A DNA stretch of 16,219 nucleotides from Prevotella sp. Its GTDB lineage: Bacteria; Bacteroidota; Bacteroidia; Bacteroidales; Bacteroidaceae. Location: assembly GCA_016283605.1 (NCBI GenBank), contig JAEENF010000059.1, forward strand, positions 1 to 16,219, in the 5' to 3' direction. The notes beneath the pieces are model-generated. The model did no database searches. It was not told where the DNA came from and saw only the letters and a program-made list of their open reading frames with translations. The position numbers and the translations under genes were made by a program. Shown here one piece after another: positions 7,402 through 14,877 of the stretch (positions are counted from its first letter, which is position 1; the number at the start of each line of letters is the position of its first letter).

Positions 7402-7443
7402 CAGCGTCAAACAGACAAAGTGAAACCCCAAAAGAGAACGAAT

Positions 7444-8175
7444 ATGAAGACTCAATTGTTATTATCGTTGGCATTAGTGATGCTTTCAGTATCAGGATGC
7501 AGAGTAAATCTCGGTGATGGTGCAGAGATTATCGAACCCAGTGAGAAGATCGTGAAGGCCAAGTATCCTCAGGCCTCTTTCGACAAGGTGGAGAACCAAA
7601 CGGTAGGTGATATCCAGTTGATACAGAGCGACCAAAGTCGTGTGACGCTGTCTGCACCTGAAAACTATATCGACCTCTTTGCGTTTGAGAACGAAGGTGG
7701 TAAGCTGAAAATTAAATATGCTAAGAATAATGTCAATATCCATTCAGCGAACATCACCATTCTTGTTTATACGCCAACGCTGCAGGAGATTAAGAATACT
7801 GGTGCAGCAGACATACGCCTTGACAATCTCAAAACCGAAAATCTTGAAGTCAAGAATTCTGGTGTAGGTTCTTTCAACTTGAAGAATCTGGAGGTCCGTA
7901 AGATAGATGTTTCTTGCAGTGGTGTAGGCAGTATCGTGGTGAGTGGTCAGACAGATGAAGCTAAGTATACCTGTAGTGGTGTAGGTAGTATTAATGCCAA
8001 GGATCTGAAGGCTCAGGAGGTAGAAGCTTCCATCAGCGGAGTAGGGGGTGTTGAGTGTCATGCTTCAGAGGCTATCAAAGGAAATATCTCTGGTGTTGGA
8101 GGTCTGAAATTTGCTGGTCATCCTGCCAAGAAAGACCTGCATCACTCGATGACAGGAGGCTTCACAGAGTTGTAA
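7444..8175 (+). CDS. Lipoprotein with head GIN domain (DUF2807-type beta-helix)
   Basis: A 243-residue predicted lipoprotein. The start at ATG 7444 gives MKTQLLLSLALVMLSVSGC, with the lipidated Cys at residue 19; the open frame upstream contains the promoter and is not coding. The N-terminal part carries the pattern FDKVENQTVGDIQLIQSD. From residue ~115 a repeat of 18-20 residues recurs six times around [ST]G(V/A)(G/A): NTGAAD, NSGVGS, CSGVGS, CSGVGS, ISGVGG, ISGVGG. This is typical of the right-handed beta-helix of DUF2807/head-GIN proteins, often labelled putative auto-transporter adhesins. The likely location is the outer membrane or cell surface; the molecular role is unknown. Only 3 bases separate its stop from the PgeF-family gene, so the two are co-transcribed. 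Confidence 0.88.
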   Translation: MKTQLLLSLALVMLSVSGCRVNLGDGAEIIEPSEKIVKAKYPQASFDKVENQTVGDIQLIQSDQSRVTLSAPENYIDLFAFENEGGKLKIKYAKNNVNIHSANITILVYTPTLQEIKNTGAADIRLDNLKTENLEVKNSGVGSFNLKNLEVRKIDVSCSGVGSIVVSGQTDEAKYTCSGVGSINAKDLKAQEVEASISGVGGVECHASEAIKGNISGVGGLKFAGHPAKKDLHHSMTGGFTEL

Positions 8176-8178
8176 AAG

Positions 8179-8982
8179 ATGACACAGCCGGCACTTCATT
8201 TCTATGATTTTGGTGAAGGTGTGAAGGCCTTCAGCAGCACTCGGAAGGGGGGCTGTAGTGAGGGCAATTACGCTGAGTTTAATATCAATCACTATTGTGG
8301 CGACAGCGAGGAGGCGATACAAAGGAATCGCGCCTCGCTGTGTCAGTTTTTGGGAATTTCTGACGACCGTCTGGTGATGCCGCATCAGGTGCATCAGACG
8401 AAAGTTGTGGCTGTCGATGAGGCTTTTCTGCGGCTTTCTGTCGAAGCGCGTAAGGAACGTTTGGAAGGTGTAGACGCATTGATGACGGATCTTGTTGGAG
8501 TCTGTATAGGCGTGTCTACTGCGGATTGTATTCCTGTGCTGTTGTATGATAGAGCGAAGCGCGTTTCCTGTGCCATTCATGCTGGTTGGCGAGGGTCTGT
8601 CAGACGCATTGTGGAAACGGCTGTAGAGGCGATGATTTCTACTTATGGCTCGTTTCCTTCAGACCTCTTGGCTCAGATAGGTCCAGGTATCCATCTTGAG
8701 AGTTTCGAGGTGGGCGATGAGGTCTATGAAACCTTCGCAAAGGAGGGATTTGCAATGGAGACCATCAGTCAGAGATTCCCTGCAGCAGATGGTTCTTCTA
8801 TCGAGAAATGGCACATCGATCTCCCTATGTGCAATCGTCAGCAACTGCTCTCCAAAGGCATTCCCCAGAGCCAGATTTCTGTCTCTGAGGTCTGTACTTT
8901 CCAACAGTTTGAAACGTATTTCTCCGCCCGTCGTCTGGGTATTAATTCTGGCCGAATCTTTACTGGTATCCTGATGCTTTAA
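8179..8982 (+). CDS. pgeF: PgeF/YfiH-family protein (multicopper-oxidase-like laccase domain)
   Basis: A 267-residue member of the YfiH/YlmD/LACC1 family. Zinc-site landmarks are all present: PHQVHQTKV (His72), STADCIPVLLYD (Cys117) and HAGWRGS (His134). EGVDALMTD and QIGPGI are also family-typical. Members have been described as purine nucleoside phosphorylase/adenosine deaminase enzymes and, in E. coli, as a peptidoglycan editing factor that clears misincorporated residues from murein precursors. I cannot tell from sequence which activity dominates. In many genomes this family lies next to cell-division or rluD genes; here it follows a surface lipoprotein gene at 3-bp distance. Its TAA stop overlaps the stop of the convergent polA. 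Confidence 0.93.
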   Translation: MTQPALHFYDFGEGVKAFSSTRKGGCSEGNYAEFNINHYCGDSEEAIQRNRASLCQFLGISDDRLVMPHQVHQTKVVAVDEAFLRLSVEARKERLEGVDALMTDLVGVCIGVSTADCIPVLLYDRAKRVSCAIHAGWRGSVRRIVETAVEAMISTYGSFPSDLLAQIGPGIHLESFEVGDEVYETFAKEGFAMETISQRFPAADGSSIEKWHIDLPMCNRQQLLSKGIPQSQISVSEVCTFQQFETYFSARRLGINSGRIFTGILML

Positions 8983-11744
8983 TGAGCCTCGAGCCAGTTC
9001 TCGCCAAAGCCGGAATCGGCCACGAGAGGAACGCTCAGCGGGAAGGCCTTTTGCATTTCTTCGAGTACGATAGCTTCCACCTTTTCTTTCTCATCAGGAT
9101 AGACGCTGAAGTTCAATTCGTCGTGTACCTGAAGAATCATTTTGCTCTTGATGCCTTCGGCTTTGAAACGTTGGTGAATATGAATCATCGCCACCTTGAT
9201 GATATCTGCTGCAGTGCCTTGAATGGGGGCATTGATGGCGTTACGCTCAGCAAAACCACGAACAGTAGCGTTATGAGAATTGATATCCGGCAGATAACGA
9301 CGACGTCCGAATAGGGTAGTGACGTACCCCTTTTGTCGTGCTATTTCCTTCGATTTCTCCATATAGTCATGTACCTGTGGGAATGTAGTAAAGTAGCCGT
9401 CTATCAGCATCTTAGCCTCGTCGCGAGGGATGTCCAGACGTTCTGCGAGGCCAAAGACGGTGATGCCATAGATGATACCGAAGTTGGCCCGTTTCGACTT
9501 TGTGCGTTCGTCGCGAGTGACTTCTTCGATGGGTTTCTTATAGATATTCGCAGCTGTTGCCGCATGCAGATCCTTGCCCTCACGGAACACTTCCACCATA
9601 TTTTCATCCTTCGAGAGATGGGCCATCACACGCAGTTCTATCTGACTATAGTCTGCTGAAAAGAACAGACATCCTGGCTCTGGGATAAAAGCCTTACGGA
9701 TTTCCTTGCCGTCTTCACCTCGGATGGGAATATTTTGTAGGTTGGGGTCGCTGCTCGATAGGCGGCCTGTGGCAGTAATCGTCTGATTAAACGAGGTGTG
9801 GATATGTCCTGTGCGAGGATTAATCAGTTTTGGAAGTGCATCGATATAAGTGCCGATGAGCTTCTTTAAACCTCTGTGTTCCAATATATCTGCAACAATC
9901 TCATGTTTATTGCGCAGCTGTTGGAGCACCTCTTCTGAAGTGACATATTGGCCTGTCTTGGTCTTCTTGGGTTTCTCGATGATCTTGAGTTTATCAAAGA
10001 GTATTTCACCCACTTGTTTGGGCGATGCGATATTGAATCTTTCACCAGCAAGTTCGTAGATACGTGCCTCAATCTCATTCATACGAGCCGTGAATTGTTT
10101 TGACGTTTCTGCTAACGATTCTGTATCTATACAGACACCGTTCATCTCCATCTCTGCGAGTACAGGCATCAGCGGCATCTCTATATGATAGAAGAGGTCT
10201 TCGCATTCAAATTTCTTCAGTTCTGGTTCCAGTTTGTTCTTCAGGCGCAGGGTGACATCAGCATCTTCAGCAGCATACTCGTAAACCTGAGAGGGTAGGA
10301 GAGAGCGCATCGATTTTTGGTTCTTACCCTTCGGACCAATCAGTTCATCGATATGGATGGTCTGATAGTTCAGATAGATCTCCGCCATGTAGTCCATGTT
10401 ATGACGAAGTTCGGGTTGGATGAGGTAATGGGCGATCATCGTGTCCCACATCGGACCTGCGAGATGGATGTCGTAGTTTCGTAACACCTCGAGGTCGTAC
10501 TTCAGATTTTGTCCGATTTTCAAAATCTTCTCGTTCTCATAGACGGCTTTAAAGATATTAACAATTCGTAACGCTTCTTCACGATTTGCCGGAATCGGCA
10601 CGTAAAAGGCTTCGAATTCCTTCACCGCGAAGCTCAAACCCACCAATTCTGCATCGATTGCGGAGGTTGATGTCGTTTCTGTATCTAGACTGAGAATTTC
10701 ATTTGTCAAGAAATAATCACGAAGTTTCAACAAATCTTCCTCATTTTCAACGAGTTTATAGTCATGAGCCGTCGTTTTCAAGCTTTCAAAACTCGAATTT
10801 TCGCTCAAATTCGCCCCGTCGGCAGGAAATTCTGCAAAGAGATCGAGTTGTCCGTTAACAGGTCTTTGAGGTTTTTGGCTTTTTTTAAGAACTCTGTCAG
10901 CGAACGACTTCATCTCGAGTTCGAGGAGCAATTTACCCAATTCGTCTTCATTCGGCTCGACGAGTTTCAAATTCTCCATATCGAGTTCGATAGGAACATC
11001 CGTTTTGATGGTCGCCAGGAAGTAACTCATTTTGATATCATCGACATGTTCCTCCACTTTTTCGCGAAGTTTACCTTTGATTTCTGCCGAACGTGCAATC
11101 AATGCATCGACACTTCCGAAGTCATTGATGAGTTTCACGGCTGTCTTCTCTCCAACACCAGGACAGCCAGGGAAGTTATCAGCAGAGTCACCCATCAGAG
11201 CCAGCAAGTCAATGACTGATTCTGTCGATGGAATGCCATATTTTTCGCAGACTTCCTTGGGGCCCATCGTCTCATAGCCGCCTCCATGACGAGGACGGAA
11301 GATCTTCACGTTGTCACTTACCAACTGTCCGTAGTCCTTATCAGGCGTCAGCATATAGGTCTCAACGCCGATGGAACCGGCTTTTTTGGCTAATGTTCCG
11401 ATGACGTCATCTGCCTCAAAACCATCCACTTGCAGGATAGGAATACGATAGGCTTTCAGCAGATCCTTGATGATAGGTACAGCCTTGCGGATATCCTCTG
11501 GTGTCTCTTCACGCTGGGCTTTGTACTCAGGAAAAGCCTCGCTGCGGAAGGTAGGGCCATGAGGGTCGAAGGCCACACCGATATGGGTGGGCTGCTCTTT
11601 CGTGAGCACCTCGTTGAGGGTGTTGAGAAAGCCCATGATAGCACTGGTATTCAGACCTTTCGAGTTGATTCGAGGGTTTTTGATGAACGCATAATAACTG
11701 CGATAAATGAGCGCATACGCGTCTAAAAGGAACAATTTCTGCAT
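8979..11744 (-). CDS. polA: DNA polymerase I
   Basis: A 921-residue three-domain Pol I. The 5'-nuclease (about 1-290) shows LLDAYALIYR, GFEADDVIGTLA (108-119), TPDKDYGQL and GDSADNFPG (185-193). The 3'-5' proofreading domain is intact: DTE (Asp353, Glu355), GQNLKYD (Asp417) and YAAEDADVT (Tyr490, Asp494). The polymerase domain has motif A DYSQIELR (698-705), an O-helix with Lys751, Phe755 and Tyr759 in KRANFGIIYG, and motif C LQVHDELNF (871-879). The enzyme processes Okazaki fragments and fills repair gaps. The linker between nuclease domains contains QLDLF (299-303), a match to the sliding-clamp-binding consensus. The gene is divergent from the polyprenyl synthase gene, and its stop overlaps the PgeF gene's stop in a shared TTAA. 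Confidence 0.98.
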   Translation of the reverse strand: MQKLFLLDAYALIYRSYYAFIKNPRINSKGLNTSAIMGFLNTLNEVLTKEQPTHIGVAFDPHGPTFRSEAFPEYKAQREETPEDIRKAVPIIKDLLKAYRIPILQVDGFEADDVIGTLAKKAGSIGVETYMLTPDKDYGQLVSDNVKIFRPRHGGGYETMGPKEVCEKYGIPSTESVIDLLALMGDSADNFPGCPGVGEKTAVKLINDFGSVDALIARSAEIKGKLREKVEEHVDDIKMSYFLATIKTDVPIELDMENLKLVEPNEDELGKLLLELEMKSFADRVLKKSQKPQRPVNGQLDLFAEFPADGANLSENSSFESLKTTAHDYKLVENEEDLLKLRDYFLTNEILSLDTETTSTSAIDAELVGLSFAVKEFEAFYVPIPANREEALRIVNIFKAVYENEKILKIGQNLKYDLEVLRNYDIHLAGPMWDTMIAHYLIQPELRHNMDYMAEIYLNYQTIHIDELIGPKGKNQKSMRSLLPSQVYEYAAEDADVTLRLKNKLEPELKKFECEDLFYHIEMPLMPVLAEMEMNGVCIDTESLAETSKQFTARMNEIEARIYELAGERFNIASPKQVGEILFDKLKIIEKPKKTKTGQYVTSEEVLQQLRNKHEIVADILEHRGLKKLIGTYIDALPKLINPRTGHIHTSFNQTITATGRLSSSDPNLQNIPIRGEDGKEIRKAFIPEPGCLFFSADYSQIELRVMAHLSKDENMVEVFREGKDLHAATAANIYKKPIEEVTRDERTKSKRANFGIIYGITVFGLAERLDIPRDEAKMLIDGYFTTFPQVHDYMEKSKEIARQKGYVTTLFGRRRYLPDINSHNATVRGFAERNAINAPIQGTAADIIKVAMIHIHQRFKAEGIKSKMILQVHDELNFSVYPDEKEKVEAIVLEEMQKAFPLSVPLVADSGFGENWLEAH

Positions 11745-11782
11745 AACTTTCTTAATTTTCGGTGTAAAATTACTTAAAATTC

Positions 11783-11812
11783 TTTGAAATCCATCGTTTT
11801 TTACTATTTTTG
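11783..11812 (+). promoter_or_regulatory. Promoter of the polyprenyl synthase gene
   Basis: TTTG (11783-11786), an 18-bp spacer and TATTTTTG (11805-11812) fit the Bacteroidetes consensus and end 19 bases before the ATG. For the divergent polA I see only a weak TAATTTTA on the minus strand (11765-11772). Confidence 0.65.
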
Positions 11813-11831
11813 TATCGAAATTCTTTACTAG

Positions 11832-12806
11832 ATGGATTATTTATCGATTATCAAGAAGCCAATTGAGGCAGAATTAAACGACTTTGCTAAGTTGTTCGGA
11901 CAGTGTTTGACGTATGAAGAAGGTCTCCTAGGACAGGTGCTTTCACACATTCGCCAAAGAGGTGGAAAGCGTATGCGTCCCATATTGCTTTTCCTCACGG
12001 CGAAGAATTTTGGTGTGGTTTCAGATGTAGCTCAGAATGCTGCCCTCGGACTGGAACTTCTGCATACGGCGAGTCTCGTTCATGATGATGTGGTAGATGA
12101 GAGCAGCGAGCGCAGAGGTCAGCCTTCGGTGAATGCCTCTTATAATAATAAGGTGGCCGTTTTGGTAGGTGATTATATTCTTTCCACAGCCCTCTTGAGA
12201 GTGGCCCTTTCTGATAATCATAGAATCGTACAACATTTGGCAGAATTAGGTCGTACTCTGGCTGCTGGTGAAGTACTCCAGCTTTCAAATATCTCAAATC
12301 AGGAAATCTCGGAAGAAGTTTATTATCAAGTGATTGACAAAAAGACGGCCGCACTGTTCGAATCATGTTCAGTCTTAGGTTCCATTGCCGCAGGGGTATC
12401 AGAAGAGGACATAGAAAAAGCTCGGAAATTCGGACATTATATCGGTATGATTTTCCAGATTCGTGATGATATTTTCGACTATTACGAATCTAAGGAAATT
12501 GGTAAGCCTACAGGTAATGATATGACAGAAGGAAAGCTGACGTTGCCTGTTATTTATGCACTTCAAAACACCAATATGTCAGCGATGCAGACGTTGGCTA
12601 AGAAGGTGAAGGCAGGCACAATCAATCCCGATGAGATTGCCGTTTTGATTGAGTTTGCAAAGGAATACGGTGGCATCGAATATGCTGAGCAGAAGATGGA
12701 GGAATTTGCCAAAGAGGCTCAGAAATACATTGATGAAAGCGTGAAACCAGAGCTGAAAGATGCTTTTACGGCCTATCTTGAATACGTGATACAGAGGAAC
12801 AAATAG
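11832..12806 (+). CDS. ispB: Long-chain polyprenyl diphosphate synthase
   Basis: A 324-residue trans-prenyltransferase that condenses isopentenyl diphosphate onto allylic diphosphates. Motifs are GGKRMRP (44-50), the first Asp-rich motif DDVVD (85-89), GDY (113-115), KTAALF (171-176) and the second Asp-rich motif DDIFD (212-216). The residue five places before the first motif is a small Ala (80), and the region ahead lacks the bulky aromatics that stop short products, so a long-chain product is expected. In Bacteroidetes this would be the side chain of menaquinone. Exact chain length cannot be read from the sequence, so octaprenyl (ispB) is only the nearest label. The gene has its own promoter and is followed by a bidirectional terminator. 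Confidence 0.9.
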   Translation: MDYLSIIKKPIEAELNDFAKLFGQCLTYEEGLLGQVLSHIRQRGGKRMRPILLFLTAKNFGVVSDVAQNAALGLELLHTASLVHDDVVDESSERRGQPSVNASYNNKVAVLVGDYILSTALLRVALSDNHRIVQHLAELGRTLAAGEVLQLSNISNQEISEEVYYQVIDKKTAALFESCSVLGSIAAGVSEEDIEKARKFGHYIGMIFQIRDDIFDYYESKEIGKPTGNDMTEGKLTLPVIYALQNTNMSAMQTLAKKVKAGTINPDEIAVLIEFAKEYGGIEYAEQKMEEFAKEAQKYIDESVKPELKDAFTAYLEYVIQRNK

Positions 12807-12876
12807 TATGCCCTAAGGCGCATTCGAGTGCGCATACGAAAGAACTCCAGTACGCCCTAAGCGCACTGGAGTTTTC
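12807..12876. terminator. Bidirectional terminator with a preceding hairpin, between polyprenyl synthase and deoC
   Basis: The main stem is AACTCCAGT (12843-12851) paired with ACTGGAGTT (12865-12873), extended inside by CGC/GCG and followed on the plus strand by TTTCATT. A first hairpin, GCGCA/TGCGC (12818-12833), flanked by TATG...CATA, precedes it. The two hairpins contain related sequences starting GCCCTAAG (12810 and 12854). The element is convergent to deoC and should end both transcripts. Confidence 0.8.
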
Positions 12877-12898
12877 ATTAGTAGGGGTTTCGGAAATC

Positions 12899-13810
12899 TT
12901 AGAAGAATTTGGTCTCTACACCTGTCAGTTCGCTGAGCAGCAGATTTGCCAGTCGGCTGGTACCCAAACGGAACAGTTCGTTGGTGAGCCATTTCTCGCC
13001 CAGGAGCTCTTTAACAATGGTGTAGTAGATAAGTGCATCCATGACCGAATTAATGCCGCCAGCGGGCTTAAAACCGACCTGTATGCCCGTTTCATCGTAG
13101 TATTCCTTGATGGCCTGACACATGACGTAGGCTGCCTCTGGCGTTGCGCTGATCTTTTCCTTACCTGTAGAGGTCTTGATATAGTCGGCGCCAGAATACA
13201 TCGCCAGCAATGAAGCCTTCTTGATGTTCGCACAAGAGCCTAAGTCGCCAGTCTCGAGGATCACCTTCATAGGCACTTCGCCACAGGTCTCCTTCTGCTG
13301 CTGGATTTCGTCGCAGACGGTCTCGTAATCGCCGCTCAGGAACTCACCAACGTGCATGACGATATCCACGTTTCCGGCTCCGTCGCGGATGGCTAAACCT
13401 GTTTCTACCGTCTTTACTTCTATCAGAGCCTGAGAAGATGGGAATGCGCCGCTGACGCACGTAGGAATGACGCCCTCAACTTCGAGTGATTCGCTGACGA
13501 GTTTTGTGAAACGAGGGTAGGTGACAACTGTTGCCACGTGTGGCATCTGCGGATACTCGTTGTCGAACTTATTCACCTTTTCTACCAGCTGCAGTACGCT
13601 TTCTGCGGAGTCTTGCGTGGTAAGGGTTGTGAGCTCGATACTGCCGAACATGAAACGTTTCACTTCTGGCGTATCGTTCTGTGGTACTTTCTCTGCAATG
13701 ATTTTCTTCACTGCTTCCTTTACTTCCTCGTCTGTAATCTCGAGGTTGTACTTGCCCAGAGCCTCTTCGATCTTGCTCTTCGGCATCTCGTGATGATGAT
13801 GTTCTGCCAT
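12899..13810 (-). CDS. deoC: Deoxyribose-phosphate aldolase
   Basis: A 303-residue class I aldolase that splits 2-deoxyribose 5-phosphate into glyceraldehyde 3-phosphate and acetaldehyde in deoxynucleoside catabolism. The Schiff-base lysine is in DYIKTSTGK (Lys212) and the second catalytic lysine in VGFKPAGGI (Lys248). NVDIVM (148-153) supplies the conserved Asp149. The protein is longer than the ~260-residue E. coli enzyme by about 40 N-terminal residues, as in other Bacteroidetes forms. The N-terminus contains a natural four-histidine run (residues 4-7, AEHHHHE). It is the last gene of the dtd-to-deoC operon, 35 bases after the MazG-like gene. Confidence 0.96.
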   Translation of the reverse strand: MAEHHHHEMPKSKIEEALGKYNLEITDEEVKEAVKKIIAEKVPQNDTPEVKRFMFGSIELTTLTTQDSAESVLQLVEKVNKFDNEYPQMPHVATVVTYPRFTKLVSESLEVEGVIPTCVSGAFPSSQALIEVKTVETGLAIRDGAGNVDIVMHVGEFLSGDYETVCDEIQQQKETCGEVPMKVILETGDLGSCANIKKASLLAMYSGADYIKTSTGKEKISATPEAAYVMCQAIKEYYDETGIQVGFKPAGGINSVMDALIYYTIVKELLGEKWLTNELFRLGTSRLANLLLSELTGVETKFF

Positions 13811-13845
13811 AATTTTGATATTTTAGAGTTAATAATAATGTGAAT

Positions 13846-14193
13846 CTATGCCAATAGTTTCTTGTTGTGGATGTGACGGAGGGAGTCGCGCTGGGTCTTC
13901 TTCTCGATGCTCTTTTCGAGCTCCTGAGTGAGGTCTACGCCTGTCTGATTGGCCAGGCAGAGAAGCACCCATAGCACATCAGCCATCTCTTCGCCAAGCG
14001 CCTGTTTGCCGTTGTCAGCGCCACGAGGATCCTCTGCCTTCCACGACTGGTCGCCATAGCGTCTTGCGATGATTCTCGCCAACTCTCCAACTTCCTCTGT
14101 CAGAACCGTCATATTCGTCAATTCTGAGAAGTAGCGCACGCCGTATTCCCGTATCCAGCGATCTACCAATTCCTGTGCTTCACTTATTGTCAT
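13846..14193 (-). CDS. MazG-like nucleotide pyrophosphohydrolase
   Basis: A 115-residue all-alpha NTP-PPase of the MazG-like superfamily. The metal-binding motifs are present: EEVGE (33-37) in the first helix pair and EEMAD (68-72, ExxD) in the second. Such enzymes hydrolyse (d)NTPs, often non-canonical ones, to monophosphates and pyrophosphate. The start is ATG 14193 (MTISEAQELVDRW); the longer frame upstream lies inside a small membrane-protein gene. Its start overlaps the end of that gene by 14 bases, implying translational coupling. It is followed by deoC, so nucleotide clean-up and deoxyribose salvage are co-expressed. The substrate cannot be read from the sequence. Confidence 0.93.
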   Translation of the reverse strand: MTISEAQELVDRWIREYGVRYFSELTNMTVLTEEVGELARIIARRYGDQSWKAEDPRGADNGKQALGEEMADVLWVLLCLANQTGVDLTQELEKSIEKKTQRDSLRHIHNKKLLA

Positions 14194-14356
14194 TTTGAAA
14201 ATACCAATTTTTCCACCACCAGAATCCCCATATGGCCAATAGGGCAGCACCTGTCATCATCGTCCAAAAACCAATGACTTGATACCCATCTGTGCATATA
14301 GCCATATATAATCCGCTCAGTGCCAAGACTTTACCTATGATTTGTATATATTTCAT
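14180..14356 (-). CDS. Small two-helix membrane protein (58 residues)
   Basis: This short gene starts MKYIQIIGKVLALSG and ends WYFQNDNK. It has two predicted membrane helices (about 4-21 and 26-48) joined by a short CTDGYQ loop, and a Trp-rich end to the second helix (WGFWWWKNW). I recognise no family. The case for its being real is context: its ATG overlaps the TGA of the upstream 82-residue gene as ATGA, and its own TGA lies 14 bases inside the MazG-like gene. All reading frames in this block are thus translationally coupled in one direction. It is small enough to be missed by routine gene callers. Confidence 0.75.
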   Translation of the reverse strand: MKYIQIIGKVLALSGLYMAICTDGYQVIGFWTMMTGAALLAIWGFWWWKNWYFQNDNK

Positions 14357-14601
14357 CTTGCTCTCAACATTTGAATGAATAATATCGCGATAGCAATGAG
14401 TATGATGATGATGTACTGCTTGTTTTCGCGCTCATATTCCTTCCAGTGGAAGGCCTTGTAGAGGAAGATAAGGAGCAGCAAAAGGAGTCCGACACCACAA
14501 GGCCACACGCCATATTGATACCCTTTCACATAGGATATTCCGATGCCGACAGCCGTCAGAATCAGGCCCGATACTTCTATTTCACGCAGATATTTCTTCA
14601 T
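14353..14601 (-). CDS. Small three-helix membrane protein with HWKEYERENK loop (82 residues)
   Basis: The protein starts at ATG 14601 (MKKYLREIEVSG), overlapping the TAA of the preceding gene as TAATG; the longer open frame to 14682 lies inside that gene. It has three hydrophobic segments (about 10-24, 34-50, 63-79). The loop before the third helix is HWKEYERENK (52-61). The 90-residue protein two genes upstream has the same loop (HWKKYERENK) and the same helix-loop-helix layout, so the two are paralogues. I do not recognise a named family. Co-transcription with dtd, the MazG-like gene and deoC is implied by the overlaps; the function is unknown. Confidence 0.85.
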   Translation of the reverse strand: MKKYLREIEVSGLILTAVGIGISYVKGYQYGVWPCGVGLLLLLLIFLYKAFHWKEYERENKQYIIIILIAIAILFIQMLRAR

Positions 14602-14870
14602 TAGAATGAAAATAAAATGTTTCTGCCAAAGTACATGATCGCTCCACAGCCGATGATTTCTAATACCAACAGTGTTCTCCACTCGAAATCATCGAGTGTA
14701 GTATTGTTCTTTCTTTTTATGAGATTCCATAGGGCCACCAAAGGCACTATGCATAACATTGCGATGATGGCAAATTTCCAAAAATTAGGAATGAATAGTG
14801 CACTGATTGTGAATAGCCCAATGATTATGAACAGGAATGCAGGATGTTTGATGATGCTCTTTATTGACAT
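14601..14870 (-). CDS. Small three-helix membrane protein (89 residues)
   Basis: It starts MSIKSIIKHPAFLF. Predicted membrane helices are at about 10-28, 32-50 and 65-82. A polar loop, IKRKNNTTLDDFEWR (51-65), joins the last two. It does not share the HWKxYERENK motif of its two neighbours but has the same size and topology and may be a distant relative. It begins 7 bases after the stop of the 90-residue gene and overlaps the start of the 82-residue gene by one base. No known family is recognised. The DNA is visibly richer in A/T than the flanking housekeeping genes. Confidence 0.85.
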   Translation of the reverse strand: MSIKSIIKHPAFLFIIIGLFTISALFIPNFWKFAIIAMLCIVPLVALWNLIKRKNNTTLDDFEWRTLLVLEIIGCGAIMYFGRNILFSF

Positions 14871-14877
14871 AGTCGTT

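Noticed and set aside
7381..7443. Earlier start for the GIN lipoprotein
   Set aside because: The extension spans the second -7 promoter element, and the lipoprotein signal peptide begins at the ATG at 7444.
13521..13843. Open frames opposite deoC on the plus strand
   Set aside because: They are antisense to a confidently identified gene, with low-complexity Ser/Thr/Phe composition typical of shadow frames.
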